64,000 nucleotides of DNA, taken from Elysia chlorotica (lineage: Eukaryota > Mollusca > Gastropoda > Plakobranchidae). Shown piece by piece: positions 9,831 to 20,097 of this stretch. The notes under the pieces are model-generated. The model had not been told where the DNA came from. It did not search any database and saw only the letters and a list, made by a program, of their open reading frames with translations. Positions within the stretch are counted from its first letter, which is position 1, and each line of letters opens with the position of its first letter. The stretch is taken from assembly GCA_003991915.1 (NCBI GenBank), contig RQTK01000703.1:1-64000 (forward strand), read 5' to 3'. The position numbers and the translations under genes were made by a program.

Positions 9831-10075
9831 TTAGGCCTGTTCATTACTGGTATTACTGGGCATAAATATGAAGCATATGAATGATATTACAATAATGAAT
9901 ATGACAATATGCGTAATTTTTTTCTCTCCTTATTTTCTATCACGCAATGACGTAATGTGACACCGGAACGGGGGAAAAGTTCATTTTCCTAGGTAGTAAA
10001 TGCTAATTGCAGGCTGTAATTGTTTTCATCATAATCTGCTGGACACCCTGATGGGGATACACAAGTACGACATGT
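9831..10075. other. Unassigned AT-rich DNA
   Basis: I see no coding motif or repeat here. Confidence 0.4.
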
Positions 10076-10100
10076 CCTACCCCTGGACCACCGCGCCCCT
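10076..10100 (-). mobile_element. SINE tRNA-head fragment
   Basis: CCTACCCCTGGACCACCGCG matches the complement of the SINE head at 5960-5980. The rest of the element is absent. Confidence 0.6.
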
Positions 10101-10103
10101 AAA

Positions 10104-10289
10104 GATGCAAAGAAGAAGAAGAAAATCGGGTCCAAAGACTGGTTGTTTAAAAGAAATTATTTCTCTCATGTGAATCTTTTAGAAGAGATAAGAACCTACC
10201 CAGAGGACTTCAACAACTTCATGAGAATAGATGAAGAAACCTCTTTACATCTATTGTCGCTGGTGTCGCCATTGATAGCTAAACAATAA
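10104..10289 (+). pseudogene. PIF/Harbinger transposase N-terminal fragment
   Basis: One frame reads SKDWLFKRNYFSHVNLLEEI and then RTYPEDFNNFMRIDEETSLH with LLSLVSPLIAKQ before TAA at 10287-10289. This corresponds to the N-terminal helical part of HARBI1-like transposases. The DDE core does not follow. The Harbinger C-terminal piece at 1400-1868 is on the opposite strand 8 kb away and need not be the same copy. Confidence 0.6.
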
Positions 10290-10763
10290 ACAGTGATTTT
10301 ATTTTCCACAAGCACTCCATTGAGCGATAGACTTCAATAAACTAAATTGTTGCTTCTTTAGTCCATGAAGCCATCTTTGGTAATTGATTTAAAAAACTGA
10401 CTTTAAAGTGGGTGTAGATTTAAAACTGTCCTGTTTTCTACTATCCTGTAATAACAATACTGTTACTTCATCCGCTAGATCGATTGTGATGAAGAAATAC
10501 AACATTGTGTGCAATCTACTTTTATGTTATTGTGTATTGAAGTAGGTCATGTAAAAGGTGAACAGAAGAGAGGGAGGGAGATAGAAGAGGGGTGAGATGG
10601 ATGGATTTTATATTTTGTTGTGATTAAAATCAAAATACTTTAATAAATAAAGTGACTCGCGGGTTATTTTACTTATTTTTGTACGCTGATTTCAATTCAT
10701 ATCTTCATGGTCTATTTATCCGCTTTACTTTTTTGTATATATCTATTTTTATCTTTTAAATGT
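10290..10763. other. AT-rich DNA without gene
   Basis: No motif is recognised. It contains short A/T runs and a GA-rich stretch near 10560. Confidence 0.4.
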
Positions 10764-11570
10764 ACAAAGTCTTATTGTGAGGAACAGCGCAAACGATAAG
10801 GAAGTTGTCATGGTCTATGACTTTGCTGAAAACAATAGATCAGCTTATCAGGATGAACCCCAATCAGCACGTTGGAAATACACGCAGTTAACAATTCACA
10901 CAGCAGTTTGTTACTACAGGTGTCCCTGTACAGAAGTGGTGACACACTCAGTCGTGGTTGTGTCAGATGACCTTTAAAACGACTGTTTTGCTGTTGACTC
11001 TATGGTAAGAAAAGTGCACACTTTCTTAAAGAGAGGGGTTTACACTTTGCTCGATCAGTTCAGTGGTCAGATGGCTGCTCTTCTCAATCCAAGAGCCAGG
11101 GACCAATTTTTCTCCTTCAACAAAGAGGATCTGAAGGCCAGGAAATTTGGAAACATTTCTTTGGATCCAGTCATGGGAAAAATCCGTCTGGTGGAGAATT
11201 CGCTGTGGTAAAGTCATCCCATCACCAGAGCAGTAAAGTGCAGACATGCCATTATAAAAAAAATGCAGATAGTTTCTTTGATTTTACTAAAAGAAACCTT
11301 GAGAGAGACGACCGATAAAATGACTGCCAACACTTTAAGTGATCTTCCCTCTTCCTGAAGTCAGCAGTCATAACAAGGATGCCTATGAAAAGTTTAAAGC
11401 CTTTAACAGGGATCCGATACATCCACGCCATCATCAGCAAAAATGAGAAGGAGTTAAAGTACCTCAATCTCTCTTGCACCTCTCACGGCTGTCTTAAAAA
11501 GGAAACCTGCACCGAGACCTACACTAGACCTTGGAAGCTCCACAGATTCCCTGTCACTAAGGTAATATAG
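10764..11570 (+). pseudogene. Transposon-like ORF remnant with duplicated segment S, copy A
   Basis: Open frames read VVMVYDFAENNRSAYQDEPQ, VVTHSVVVVSDDL (10777-10975), then MVRKVHTFLK and QFFSFNKEDLKARKFGNISL (11002-11209). The DFAEN...QSA...VTHS...SDDL layout recalls an uncharacterised transposon-associated protein family of invertebrates. I cannot name it. The first 293 bases (10764-11056) recur at 17165-17460, and part of them at 17000-17092. Stops separate the frames, so it is a broken copy. Confidence 0.45.
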
Positions 11571-13179
11571 TGTTTTAAGTTTCTCTTTTGTCTATATTGT
11601 CCTATTGATTTTAAAAGAAAGTTCTATGAGAGTGAAGCCCTGGATTGAGCTTGTAAAAATTTTCAATCAATCAATCAATCTATAAGGGTGCAAACTTGGT
11701 ATTGTTTTTTTTTTTCAACAAATGTATTTTATGACTACATTTAAAAGTCTTGAGTCTATTTTTAAGATTTAATTTTAATAATAATATTTATGAGAAATAA
11801 TTTTGTTTTGGAAATATTGCAACTAACTCTATTGTTGGTTAGATCGGAAAAACTGTATTTTATTTTTAACCTAAGCCTACCAATGTTACTCTCTGCAGGT
11901 CCCAGTAGGTATCCACAACATAGAATGTCAGCCAGAACTGCCAACTGTTGTCCTACCAGTGACAACAAATTCAACCCCTATCATTAATTAAGTTGGCAAG
12001 GTAAACAATTATGAATGACCTCCAATAATGTCTAATAAAAACATTTGAGGATTCCCTCAAACTCAGTTATACAAATAACTATTTTATATCATTACATTTT
12101 AAAATTACTTCATACTGATTTTTTTCCTGGCCCTGTTTTGCAGTCTTCCAACTGCACAAAGTGAATGTTTACTCTCAGAACTTAATTTATTAGATCTAGT
12201 CGTTAAACAAGAGTTCTTTTTCTCGGGTTTTAGTTGCGCAATTAACCGTAGTTGTATGATAACCATAAACAACATTGTTTTGCTTTAAGAGGCGGATTCG
12301 TTCAGAAAGGCGCGCTTTAGAAATAAACAGTGTATAATTTTCACTTTAAAAAATACGCCGAAGTATGTGAGGTGTAACCTCGGAAATCGCCGGTTAATTG
12401 CTACTAGTGCTAGTTGGGTTCGAAGATAAGCCAGTTGTAAAAAACTAATGGTCCTCGTGACTGTAGATCATGCTTTGTATTGTGCAAGCAATGAGAGCTG
12501 AAAGGCACATAGTATTAGTAACGTGCATTTCTTTTCCGGAAAAAATACGGTGGAATTTTCGAGGAAACGTTTTCCAGACATTGGACTCAAGAGCCAGGCG
12601 GAAAACCGGACCCAAATTTTATTTCCGGAATGAACCTGACCTAAATCTTAGCGAGGTCACGTGACCCTGTGTAAAACAAAGCCTAGCCAGACCAGTGTTT
12701 GTTGTGTTGATTTGTTAAGAATAACTGTCTCACTCGATTCGTTTGCTGTTGCTATTGTAAATACAGTATGGGTATGTACTTTTACCCAACTTAATGTTAG
12801 TGTTAGCGTTACACTTACTAACAAGTGCTGTAATGGGCGAGTGGTTTGACCCCTTGTAACTTGTTGAAGTTGTTAATGCTACTAGTGATACTGTTAAACT
12901 TAGAATAGATTTCCGTAAAAGTGGCATCCCTGTGTTATGCTCGTGACATTGCAAGAGGTGCAAATCATAAAACATTGAAGAACACACGTCAGACAACAGG
13001 GTATAAATGCGGTGTATGGCAGAAAAGTATGTGTGTCCATCCTTGTTTTGAAATATTTCATACCCAATTGAACTATATTCAATGAAATTTGCCATCATAT
13101 CTTATTTTGCACTTATATCTTCATTCTTACCTTTGTAGATCTTATGTACTAGTACTCCCAGCTACGATTAGCTGCAAGT
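11571..13179. other. Non-coding stretch
   Basis: No convincing ORF is present. There is a short CAAT run near 11670 and AT-rich sequence to 12130. A 12230-12670 stretch richer in CpG includes GAGGTCACGTGACC with an E-box-like CACGTG core at about 12656-12662. Confidence 0.4.
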
Positions 13180-13184
13180 GTCGG

Positions 13185-13490
13185 CGATCGTCCGCGGGAT
13201 TACTCTTCCACCACACTCCTCCCCGATCTAAATCTAAATGCACAAATTAGGCCTAATGTCTGATTTTAAACTTTTACGAGATAGAAAAAATAATACTAAC
13301 TGGGTTGTGAAGCAATCAGCGTCCTCTGGGTTACTCGTCCACCACACTCCTCCCTGACTTAAATGCATATATTAATGATTTTAAACTAGAGTTTTATGAG
13401 ATAGCAAAACATAACATTAATTGTGATTGTGAAGCAATCAGCATCCTCTGGATTACGCGTCCACCACACTCCTCCCCGTCCTATACTCTT
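13185..13490. repeat. Three-copy tandem repeat, about 125 bp unit
   Basis: CCACCACACTCCTCC occurs at 13208, 13339 and 13461, with the neighbouring GTGAAGCAATCAGC and GATTTTAAAC blocks repeated in the same order. Period is 131 and then 122 bases, and the copies have diverged by small indels. It lies just upstream of the spliced hAT gene at 13599. Confidence 0.85.
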
Positions 13491-13598
13491 ATACAAAGAG
13501 GGCCAAATTACATTCAACCTAATTTAGTAAATAGGCAGGTATACATATTTTTTGTGATGCTAACACCTACCACGTGTTTTTTTCCTCAGGACTCTACA

Positions 13599-14244
13599 AT
13601 GGAACGTCCTTCCAAAAAATCAAAAACTGAGGCCCGCGGACAGACCTTTTTGCCAGACTACACGAAGAAGTACTTTTTTATGGTAAAGTCAAAGAAAGAG
13701 CACCATGCATATTGCACATAATGCAAATGTGACCTCTCAGATAAGTCGTCAGGCATGTTTAATTTGGATTTTCATGTATCCAAACCAAAGCACCAAAATA
13801 CTGCAAAAGCTGCTTCTCAAGCTTCTCAACAGTGCATGGCGATGTTCACCAAGAAGCCAGACACTGAGGCAGATAAGCTAAAGCTGAAGGTTATCAGAGC
13901 TGAGGTGATAATGACAGCATTGGTGGCTGAACTCAACTTGTCTTTTGCCTCGATGGACACACTGACAAAGGCATTTAAAAGAATGTTTACAGACTCAAAG
14001 ATAGCACAGGAGTTCAGCTGTGCACGAACAAAATCAACAGCCATTGCTAAAGATATTGCTAAAATACACCAACAGAAGCTGTTCAAGCGGATAGTCTCTA
14101 CTCCGTTCACCATATCAACTGATGGGAGTTACGACACGAGGTCCAGAAAGCAGTTTCCTCTCGTGGTCAGGACCTTTGGCCAACAGAGCAAGACTGTTCA
14201 GTCTCAGCTGTTATCCATACCGACGTTACATGGATCTGGTACAG
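13599..14244 (+). pseudogene. hAT transposase, first coding exon with BED-like finger
   Basis: The exon follows TTTTTTCCTCAG at 13578-13589, and ATG 13599 opens a basic N-terminus. A BED-like finger follows (C-T-stop-C-K-C, then H-x-S-K-P-K-H), but TAA at 13719-13721 interrupts it. The frame then runs open as KLKLKVIRAEVIMTALVAEL, LTKAFKRMFTDSKIAQEFSC and TPFTISTDGSYD to a donor CAG/GTAAGA at 14244/14245. Its phase matches the exon at 14531. The single nonsense codon suggests recent decay, or a downstream start. Confidence 0.7.
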
Positions 14245-14530
14245 GTAAGAGCGCATTTGATTGTATTTGTTGTCTTTCTTATTTTTTTCCACAAAGCCGA
14301 AAATGTTTTGTTTTTACTGTAGCGATTCGGTATATACGAAATATATTGAATTACAACCTAAGTATGTAATGCATATTTAAAATATATTTTCCAAATCACC
14401 AATGTTTTATATAATCGACTCGCGAGATCAATATTTCTTTAAAGTGTATACGATTATAATAAATATACTCATATTCAATTGTATTTATGACATATTTTTT
14501 TAATATCTCCTGTTTCTTTGTTTTATTTAG

Positions 14531-14566
14531 GCGAGGCTATATTCAACCTCATTGATGAGACGTTCC
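14531..14566 (+). pseudogene. hAT transposase, start of second exon
   Basis: After the acceptor TTTTATTTAG the sequence GCGAGGCTATATTC continues the split glycine codon to read GTGEAIFNLIDETFQ, typical of this hAT class. After about 36 bases it passes into unrelated proline- and arginine-rich sequence that I attribute to a Ty3/gypsy-like element. The expected continuation (CLSFASDRTSVM) appears only at about 16918. Confidence 0.65.
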
Positions 14567-15250
14567 AGCCCATTTCGCCCATGGCCACAGCACCGATAAG
14601 ATCGACCGGCAGAGTGGTGAGGAGGGAAGGGGCTCCCGACCTTGGCCGACACGGGTGTGAAGGACCGAGGTGTCCACCGTGCTGCAAGAGCGACGTCGAC
14701 CCAGTGAGTTCCTCCAGCACCATACGCCCGCCCATCCTGCCCAACGAACCTGTTGCTCCTGGACCTGCTGTTTTGCCTCTTGAGCGGACCTGTCGGGCTG
14801 TCAATATGGTGCCCCCTGTGGCATCAGAGAGCCAGCGTACTGCACCCCAGTTGCCTGTGAGTCGCAAGCACATTCGCCATAAAGTCTGCAGACATGTCCC
14901 TCCCAAGCCTGCTGCCACGTCCCAGGGGCAGACCTTGCAGATTGTGGACGAGGTAGCAAGTAAAGTGGAGGCCCCGAAGAAGGCCTATGCAGCCGCCTCT
15001 GGGGCGACAGGACGTCGAACCGTTAGACCCTCAGTCCGTTGTCCTGCCCAAGGAGCAGAGGGAGCCGTGCACGGAACCCACCCAAGCTACGATGCCACGG
15101 CCTGTGAGCAATAATGGCTTATTGGACCGTGTTCGCAGGTTTATTCTGCCAGTGCCCGAAATTAAGTTGGTGCCACCCGAGAACACACCTGACTATGGAC
15201 TGCGTCGTTCAGAACGGAACAGGCGTACTCCAAGAGTTTTGGACTTGTAG
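14567..15250 (+). pseudogene. Ty3/gypsy-like polyprotein C-terminal remnant
   Basis: Two overlapping frames (to 15112 and 14987-15250) are rich in Pro, Arg and Ser. The second ends GLRRSERNRRTPRVLDL and a stop, the arginine/proline-rich terminus commonly found after the integrase of gypsy-type elements. A frameshift separates the two frames. Base composition is clearly more GC-rich than the flanks. The polypurine tract and LTR-like block downstream (16057-16726) support the reading. No reverse transcriptase or integrase core is in the window. Confidence 0.5.
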
Positions 15251-16056
15251 TGATGATGCAGACTGTTGGGTCGGTTACCGTGATCTTTAGTGCCTGTCCC
15301 TACTTTCTCGTCTATATTACTCTTAATCCTTTCTTTATCTGCTGTCAAGTTTGTTTGTTTTTTGTTCTTTTCAGTTTTACAACATACCAATAATTTTGTT
15401 ATTGCCACATGTAAGTTTAACATGATGTTTTCCTCGGTGTGGGTGATTCAGTTGAAAGAATTTGTTAAAGTTGTATGTCACAGTTTGGTTGATTCAGTGG
15501 TTGAATGCTTGGGATTGATCATTGTACCACTTGAGGAGTTTATGTAGATTGCAATTAATAAAGATATGATCTTATGTTACACTAGTACCAATCATTAGTA
15601 TTCGAGATCTCTCTTACTTTCTATTTCCCTGGGACCAATTAATTGGGAGCTCTCCAAGGCTGCGTATATATGATCTAAATTACTAGTTTATTTATCGTAA
15701 TCGTTGTAATATTTTGGTTGATCTGAGCCAAATTATGCATTTACTTGGGTTGCTGTTGGGTTGGGCGTAAACATGCTGAGTGGAATCAATGGTCGTTTAA
15801 CTCTAACTCTAAGGATACTCAGGAGGATTTTGTTTTTTCATATGTACCTTGAATCTATGCTGTTATGTTACTTATAAACCCCTATGTAGAGTTCAATATT
15901 GTGGAGTCATTTTGAACTTTTTACAGAATTGTGTTTTGTGCAAGTTGTGTGTCACTGTCAACATTGTTAATCCATAATAGAGGCAGTGCTGCTGTGATAT
16001 TTCACGTCTTGCATGGAATGGATGAGTTACTGGTGTGCCTGGGGACAGGGCACAGA
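15251..16056. other. 3' non-coding region of the gypsy-like element
   Basis: No ORF with recognisable motif. It lies between the putative polyprotein stop and the polypurine tract and is T-rich. Confidence 0.4.
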
Positions 16057-16071
16057 AAATCAGGGGGGAAA
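16057..16071 (+). promoter_or_regulatory. Polypurine tract
   Basis: AAATCAGGGGGGAAA is followed immediately by TGTGGGG. A G-rich polypurine tract directly before a TG is the plus-strand primer site of LTR retrotransposons. Confidence 0.5.
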
Positions 16072-16726
16072 TGTGGGGTTGGGGAATCATAGTTTTTTTA
16101 CATTTATGTGATATCGACTCTTTCGGGTTTTGTTTACAACTATAATTATTCCTACGCAAGCCAGCCGGTACTGTTATAAGACTATTTTACATAGTTCAGT
16201 CATCATTCCTTTTTTAATAATCACATATTGGTATATGTTGTCCACATGTACTTCTAAAAATGTATAGGAATAGTGTTGGGGTTGATTCATGTCTCCGTGA
16301 GGAGGGTTATAATGGGAATCGACAGTAATGTGGTTTTGGCGGGCAGAGATCTCAGATAGCGTCCTTTGGTCTAGTTTTCTTCTAGTCTACGGACCAGCTG
16401 TGTTCTGTGGTGGGTCGTAAATGTACGACATACCCTATTGTTTATTAACGTTTTTAAACTAAGATGTGTCTAATCTAGAGTTGTGACCTAATGATGGGCT
16501 AGACTGATTTATGTCAAGTCAGTGGTCTAGGTCTAGTCAGCGGCGAATGATGAGTGCAAATGATGGGTCACTCTGACTCCGGTGGCTCTCCTGGGTGGTT
16601 TTATGTTAGGTGGTTTCTATTTTAGTGGCTTTATTTTTTGTTTTATTAGTTATTTTTTTTCTGCTTCATTTTTCTTTTCTTTTGTCTATAATTTTTTTCA
16701 ATAAAGTATAACGTTAGTCATTGTCA
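16072..16726 (+). mobile_element. Candidate 3' LTR
   Basis: The block starts TGTGGGG right after the polypurine tract and ends TTGTCA, giving TG...CA ends over about 655 bases. AATAAA near 16700 is a polyadenylation signal near its end. No partner LTR is present in the window, so the boundaries are tentative. Confidence 0.4.
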
Positions 16727-16921
16727 ACTCTATCTGCTTGTTTTTTTTTTGTTTTTTTTTTTTTTTTGTTAATGTTGTCTGACCCTCTGGGAATTCTCTC
16801 TGTAGACCCTAGTGGGACCAGTGTTCTAACCACAGTCCTGGGCAACATGGAAAGATATGCTGGAGCTCTTTTCCGAACACTGGAACAAGAATTACTGACT
16901 TACGTGTTGAAGATTGAAGAC

Positions 16922-17262
16922 TGCCTAAGTTTTGCCAGCGATCGGACTTCGGTGATGATTGTATTTAAATTTTTTTTTTTTTATCTTATATGTAAAATCT
17001 TATTGTGAGGAACAGCGTGAACGATACGGAAGTTGTCATGGTCTATGACTTTGCTGAAAACTATAGATCAGTTTATCAGGATTGCCTAAGTTTTGCCAGC
17101 GATCGGACTTCGGTGATGATTGTATTTTTTTTTTTTTTTTTTATCTTTTAGATCTATATGTAAAATCTTATTGTGAGGAACAGCGTGAACGATACGGAAG
17201 TTGTCATGGTCTATGACTTTGCTGAAAACTATAGATCAGTTTATCAGGATTAACCCCAATCA
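16922..17262 (+). repeat. 171-bp tandem duplication
   Basis: TGCCTAAGTTTTGCCAGCGA starts at 16922 and again at 17093. Both units contain the hAT-like codons for CLSFASDRTSVM, a poly-T tract, and then a partial segment S coding VVMVYDF. The hAT block thus joins segment S in both units, so the joint predates the duplication. The second unit has a longer T tract and an extra GATC-containing insert. Confidence 0.85.
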
Positions 17263-17460
17263 GCACGTTGGAAATACACGCAGATAACAATTCAGTATTC
17301 ACACAGTAGTTTGTTACTACAGGTGTCCCTGTACAGAAGTGGTGACACACTCAGTCGTGGTTGTGTCAGATGACCTTTAACACGACTGTTTTGCTGTTGA
17401 CTCTATGGTAAGAAAAGTGCACACGTTTCTTAAAGAGGGGGGTTTGCACTTTGCTCGATC
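17165..17460 (+). repeat. Segment S, copy B
   Basis: Matches 10764-11056 closely across nearly 300 bases, from TCTTATTGTGAGGAACAGCG to TTTGCTCGATC. Identity stops abruptly at GCTCGATC in both directions of comparison. Stops interrupt the reading frame. A shorter copy lies at 17000-17092. Confidence 0.8.
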
Positions 17461-17490
17461 CAACCTAGGCTTTCTAATGAAAGAAGTACC

Positions 17491-18035
17491 TTGCTGGTAA
17501 GCACACAACAACCTTCGTCGAGATATGCGGAGTCCAAAGCCCACCCTACACCATTCGCGAAAACATCTGCGACCAGATGGCTTGTACGAGAGAAAGATAC
17601 GGGTCTCCGGATGAGACTATTGATAACAAGACAGTACTCTCTATATTATACAAAGATGCGTTGGAAGAAGGAAAGGGAATAAATGTAGGCCTTGAAAGAA
17701 TAATGAAATGGACAGGAAAGCAACCAACTATAGATTCCCTGAGAATGAAGTTGAAAAGAATGATGCAGAAGTTAGCCAAACAAAGAGGAGCAAACAGGAC
17801 AGCTTTAGAGATGAGTCTTTTTGAGTTTCCTGATGATGCACGGCCAATAGTATTAGTAGGATTAGATAGTCAGTCACAGGAAGGACATTTTAATCAGCCA
17901 GGACCATCAGCACCAAGACAACAAATCTCTTCACCATCAAAAAGTCCTGTCAAAAGACTTAACTTAGAAGACTATAAAATAGCAAAAGGAAAAAAAAAAG
18001 AAGAAAATCCTTTTCCAGTTGAAGTAAAAGACTGA
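17491..18035 (+). pseudogene. Unrecognised basic ORF, probably transposon-derived
   Basis: From 17577 a 152-codon frame is open: a segment with KTVLSILYKDALEEGKGINV, MKLKRMMQKLAKQRGANRTA, an acidic patch, then a Ser/Pro-rich region with SPSKSPVKRL and a Lys/Glu-rich end. The RxxGANxxxxEMSLFEFP section resembles small ORFs attached to invertebrate DNA transposons, but I cannot name a family. It is followed after a stop and frame change by a coiled-coil ORF (18095-18307) that may be its continuation. Confidence 0.4.
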
Positions 18036-18094
18036 AGATGTTAATAAATCTCTTAAGCAATTGAAAGAAAAAAAAGGTCACTACAGCCCAAAGA

Positions 18095-18307
18095 ATGTTA
18101 AAAAAAAGAGAGGCGCGAAACATTGCAACTCAAAAGGCACCAAGGGCAGAAAAGAAACAGATGAAGACAACATGTACTAAACAGGAAAATGAAATTGCCT
18201 CCTTGTTGGCGGAAAATAAAAGGTTGCAGGATGAATTAAATGAGTTGCGTGGTCAATTGTCAAGTTTTACAGAGCTGTATGAACAAAAATCAAAGCTACT
18301 ACAGTGA
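18095..18307 (+). pseudogene. Coiled-coil ORF
   Basis: Seventy codons, strongly charged, with the heptad-like stretch NEIASLLAENKRLQDELNEL and a Lys-rich start. It ends at TGA 18305-18307. It is offset by one frame from the ORF ending at 18035, and the gap between them is only about 60 bases, so a frameshift within one original ORF is likely. Function is unknown. Confidence 0.4.
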
Positions 18308-18324
18308 GACTGCTTGATAAAGTA

Positions 18325-18570
18325 GGCAGTTTAGTGAGCGCCGGCCGCCGGCCGCGGAATCTGCCTTGTTTTCCCCGTAGCCTTTTGTGACCGGCCGTGA
18401 CACACTTCGTTTTACGTGTGATTTAAGATCGCGTATTTTGTTTCGTTGACTACTATAAAAAGTCACTTCCGATACACCATTTTACGGGCAAGAAGCCAGC
18501 TTCAAGATGGCGTCTTTCATGTTTCAATCGGTTCGCTGGTTTTGAAGATACTTTACGGTGAAAAGAAGGT
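18325..18570 (+). promoter_or_regulatory. CpG-rich candidate promoter with TATA box and first exon
   Basis: GCCGGCCGCCGGCCGCGG opens a locally CpG-rich patch. ACTATAAAAAGTC near 18452 is a TATA-like box. About 50 bases on, CAAGATGGCG is a YY1-type or start-codon context, giving a 12-codon micro-ORF (MASFMFQSVRWF). AAGAAG/GTAAAT at 18568 could be a splice donor. No convincing downstream coding exon was found, except possibly 19952-20097. Confidence 0.35.
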
Positions 18571-19050
18571 AAATTTTAAAAGCTTGAGAAAAAAAAACTA
18601 CTCATGTTGCGTGTTTTAAACTTTCCTTGGTGTTTAGTTGTCTACTTATCTTTTGCTGTGCCAAATTTCATTCAAATAAATGCTTCCTTTCTCTAGTTAT
18701 CGCTTCCTCACTAACCATACTTTTTAAAAAAATGCCGATCTCGGCCTAGAGCCAGCGATCTGATGACGTCATACGCTGCTCGGCCGAGTTGCCGATAGTC
18801 TTGAGGCAGTTGATAGACTTGTGAGACATTGAAAACCTAGATCTAGATTCTGGATTCTACACTCTCTTAAATTCTTTTTCTTTAGTTAGTTCTTAGTTCT
18901 TTTTTTATTTGGATACCAAAATATATCCGATATATAATAGATTCTACATCTAGATCTAGATAAGATTATATTGTACTACTACTTTACTAGATAATTAATG
19001 TTAATAATGTTGTTATCTTTTCAAAAAACTGATTACATGTATAAATAGTA
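18571..19050. other. AT-rich DNA without gene
   Basis: No coding motif. It contains TAGATCTAGATC-type palindromic runs at 18835-18845 and 18948-18962. Confidence 0.4.
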
Positions 19051-19660
19051 GGGGAGAGTGGGTAGAACTAGCCCATGGGGAGAAGTAGCCCACCCCTCAT
19101 AAAATTTAATTTATCTACTGAAACCAATTTGGCATATAAGAAAAAAACTTCTTTAGCCTCAAATATGGCCAGGTAAGTTGTTTTCGTTTCACTTTCTCTT
19201 GCTGTTCAAACATTGTAGTCACATGCGGTGTTTTGCCTTGAAAAACTTCTTTCTTCACTATCAGAATCAGCCTTATATTTCAAGTGTGAGTTGCTTATAG
19301 ACAAGGTAAGATTTTTTTCATGCTTTTGGTAGAAGTTTTACATCTTTAGGTATACGTTTTTTTAAGATGTCTTGGTGTGTGTTTTTTTGTTGTTGTTTTT
19401 TTTTTTTGTGGTAAGTGAAGGATTTTTAATTTAAAACTTTTGTTTCACATTTAGGCTAACTAATCAGACCCTTAAGTCCTGTAGATTTCACTTCAATATA
19501 ATTAAATGTGGACCAAATGCGCTTTGCAATTGTACTGTATATTAGCACAGTTATTGATTTTTTTAGCTAAACCATGCTAGTGGGGAGAACTGGCCCACTG
19601 GGTGGGCTACTTCTCCCCATTGCAAAATGACTAATGGGGAGAAGTAGCCCTGACTTGTAA
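19050..19660. mobile_element. Foldback-like element with GGGGAGAAGTAGCCC motifs
   Basis: The motif GGGGAGAAGTAGCCCAC occurs near 19078. Near 19580-19615 GGGGAGAACTGGCCCA is followed by its inverted form GTGGGCTACTTCTCCCC, and GGGGAGAAGTAGCCC recurs near 19637. Both direct and inverted copies bracket about 500 AT-rich bases, as expected of a non-autonomous DNA transposon. Exact ends and target duplication were not resolved. Confidence 0.5.
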
Positions 19661-19951
19661 AATGCTTCTTAAATTGTTTATTATACATATTAGATTGCCA
19701 ACATGTTTTATAATATATCCTTAACATTGTTGTGCTAATGTTTAGCAGTTTGAACCTCCCAACTACCGCAAATTTCAACTCAATGAGAGCCATGCAAAAA
19801 CTGATTCTCTTGACAGTGAAATAATTAAATGTGGACCAAATGTGCTATAGGTATCTGCGGTTTGGTAAAAAGCTTTTAGAAAAGTCAATTTTCATTTCAG
19901 TCTGTTACTAATACTATGCCCATTTTCTTTCGAAATTGTAACACTGTTCAG

Positions 19952-20097
19952 GTGGTCTTCTCAAGTCAAGCCTACTAAAGGATCTGACAAACGAGAAGAT
20001 CATGGCTCAAGCATGGGCGCTTGGAGTGATGGGCAAGGTCTTTTCAGGCCCCTGGATGACAAAATTTTACTCATCTGTAATGTCAAATCTTCAAATG
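19952..20097 (+). other. Exon-like open segment, unrecognised
   Basis: CTGTTCAG precedes and ATG/GTATGT follows, giving a 146-base segment flanked by splice-like sites. Two of its frames are open; one reads KSSLLKDLTNEKIMAQAWAL and then GKVFSGPWMTKFYSS. The latter recalls sequences in uncharacterised transposon-associated proteins, but I cannot name a family. It could be an exon of a real plus-strand gene starting near 18500 or another remnant. Confidence 0.3.

Noticed and set aside
14523-14918. 131-codon minus-strand ORF
   Set aside because: Antisense shadow of the GC-rich gypsy-like region; no family motif.
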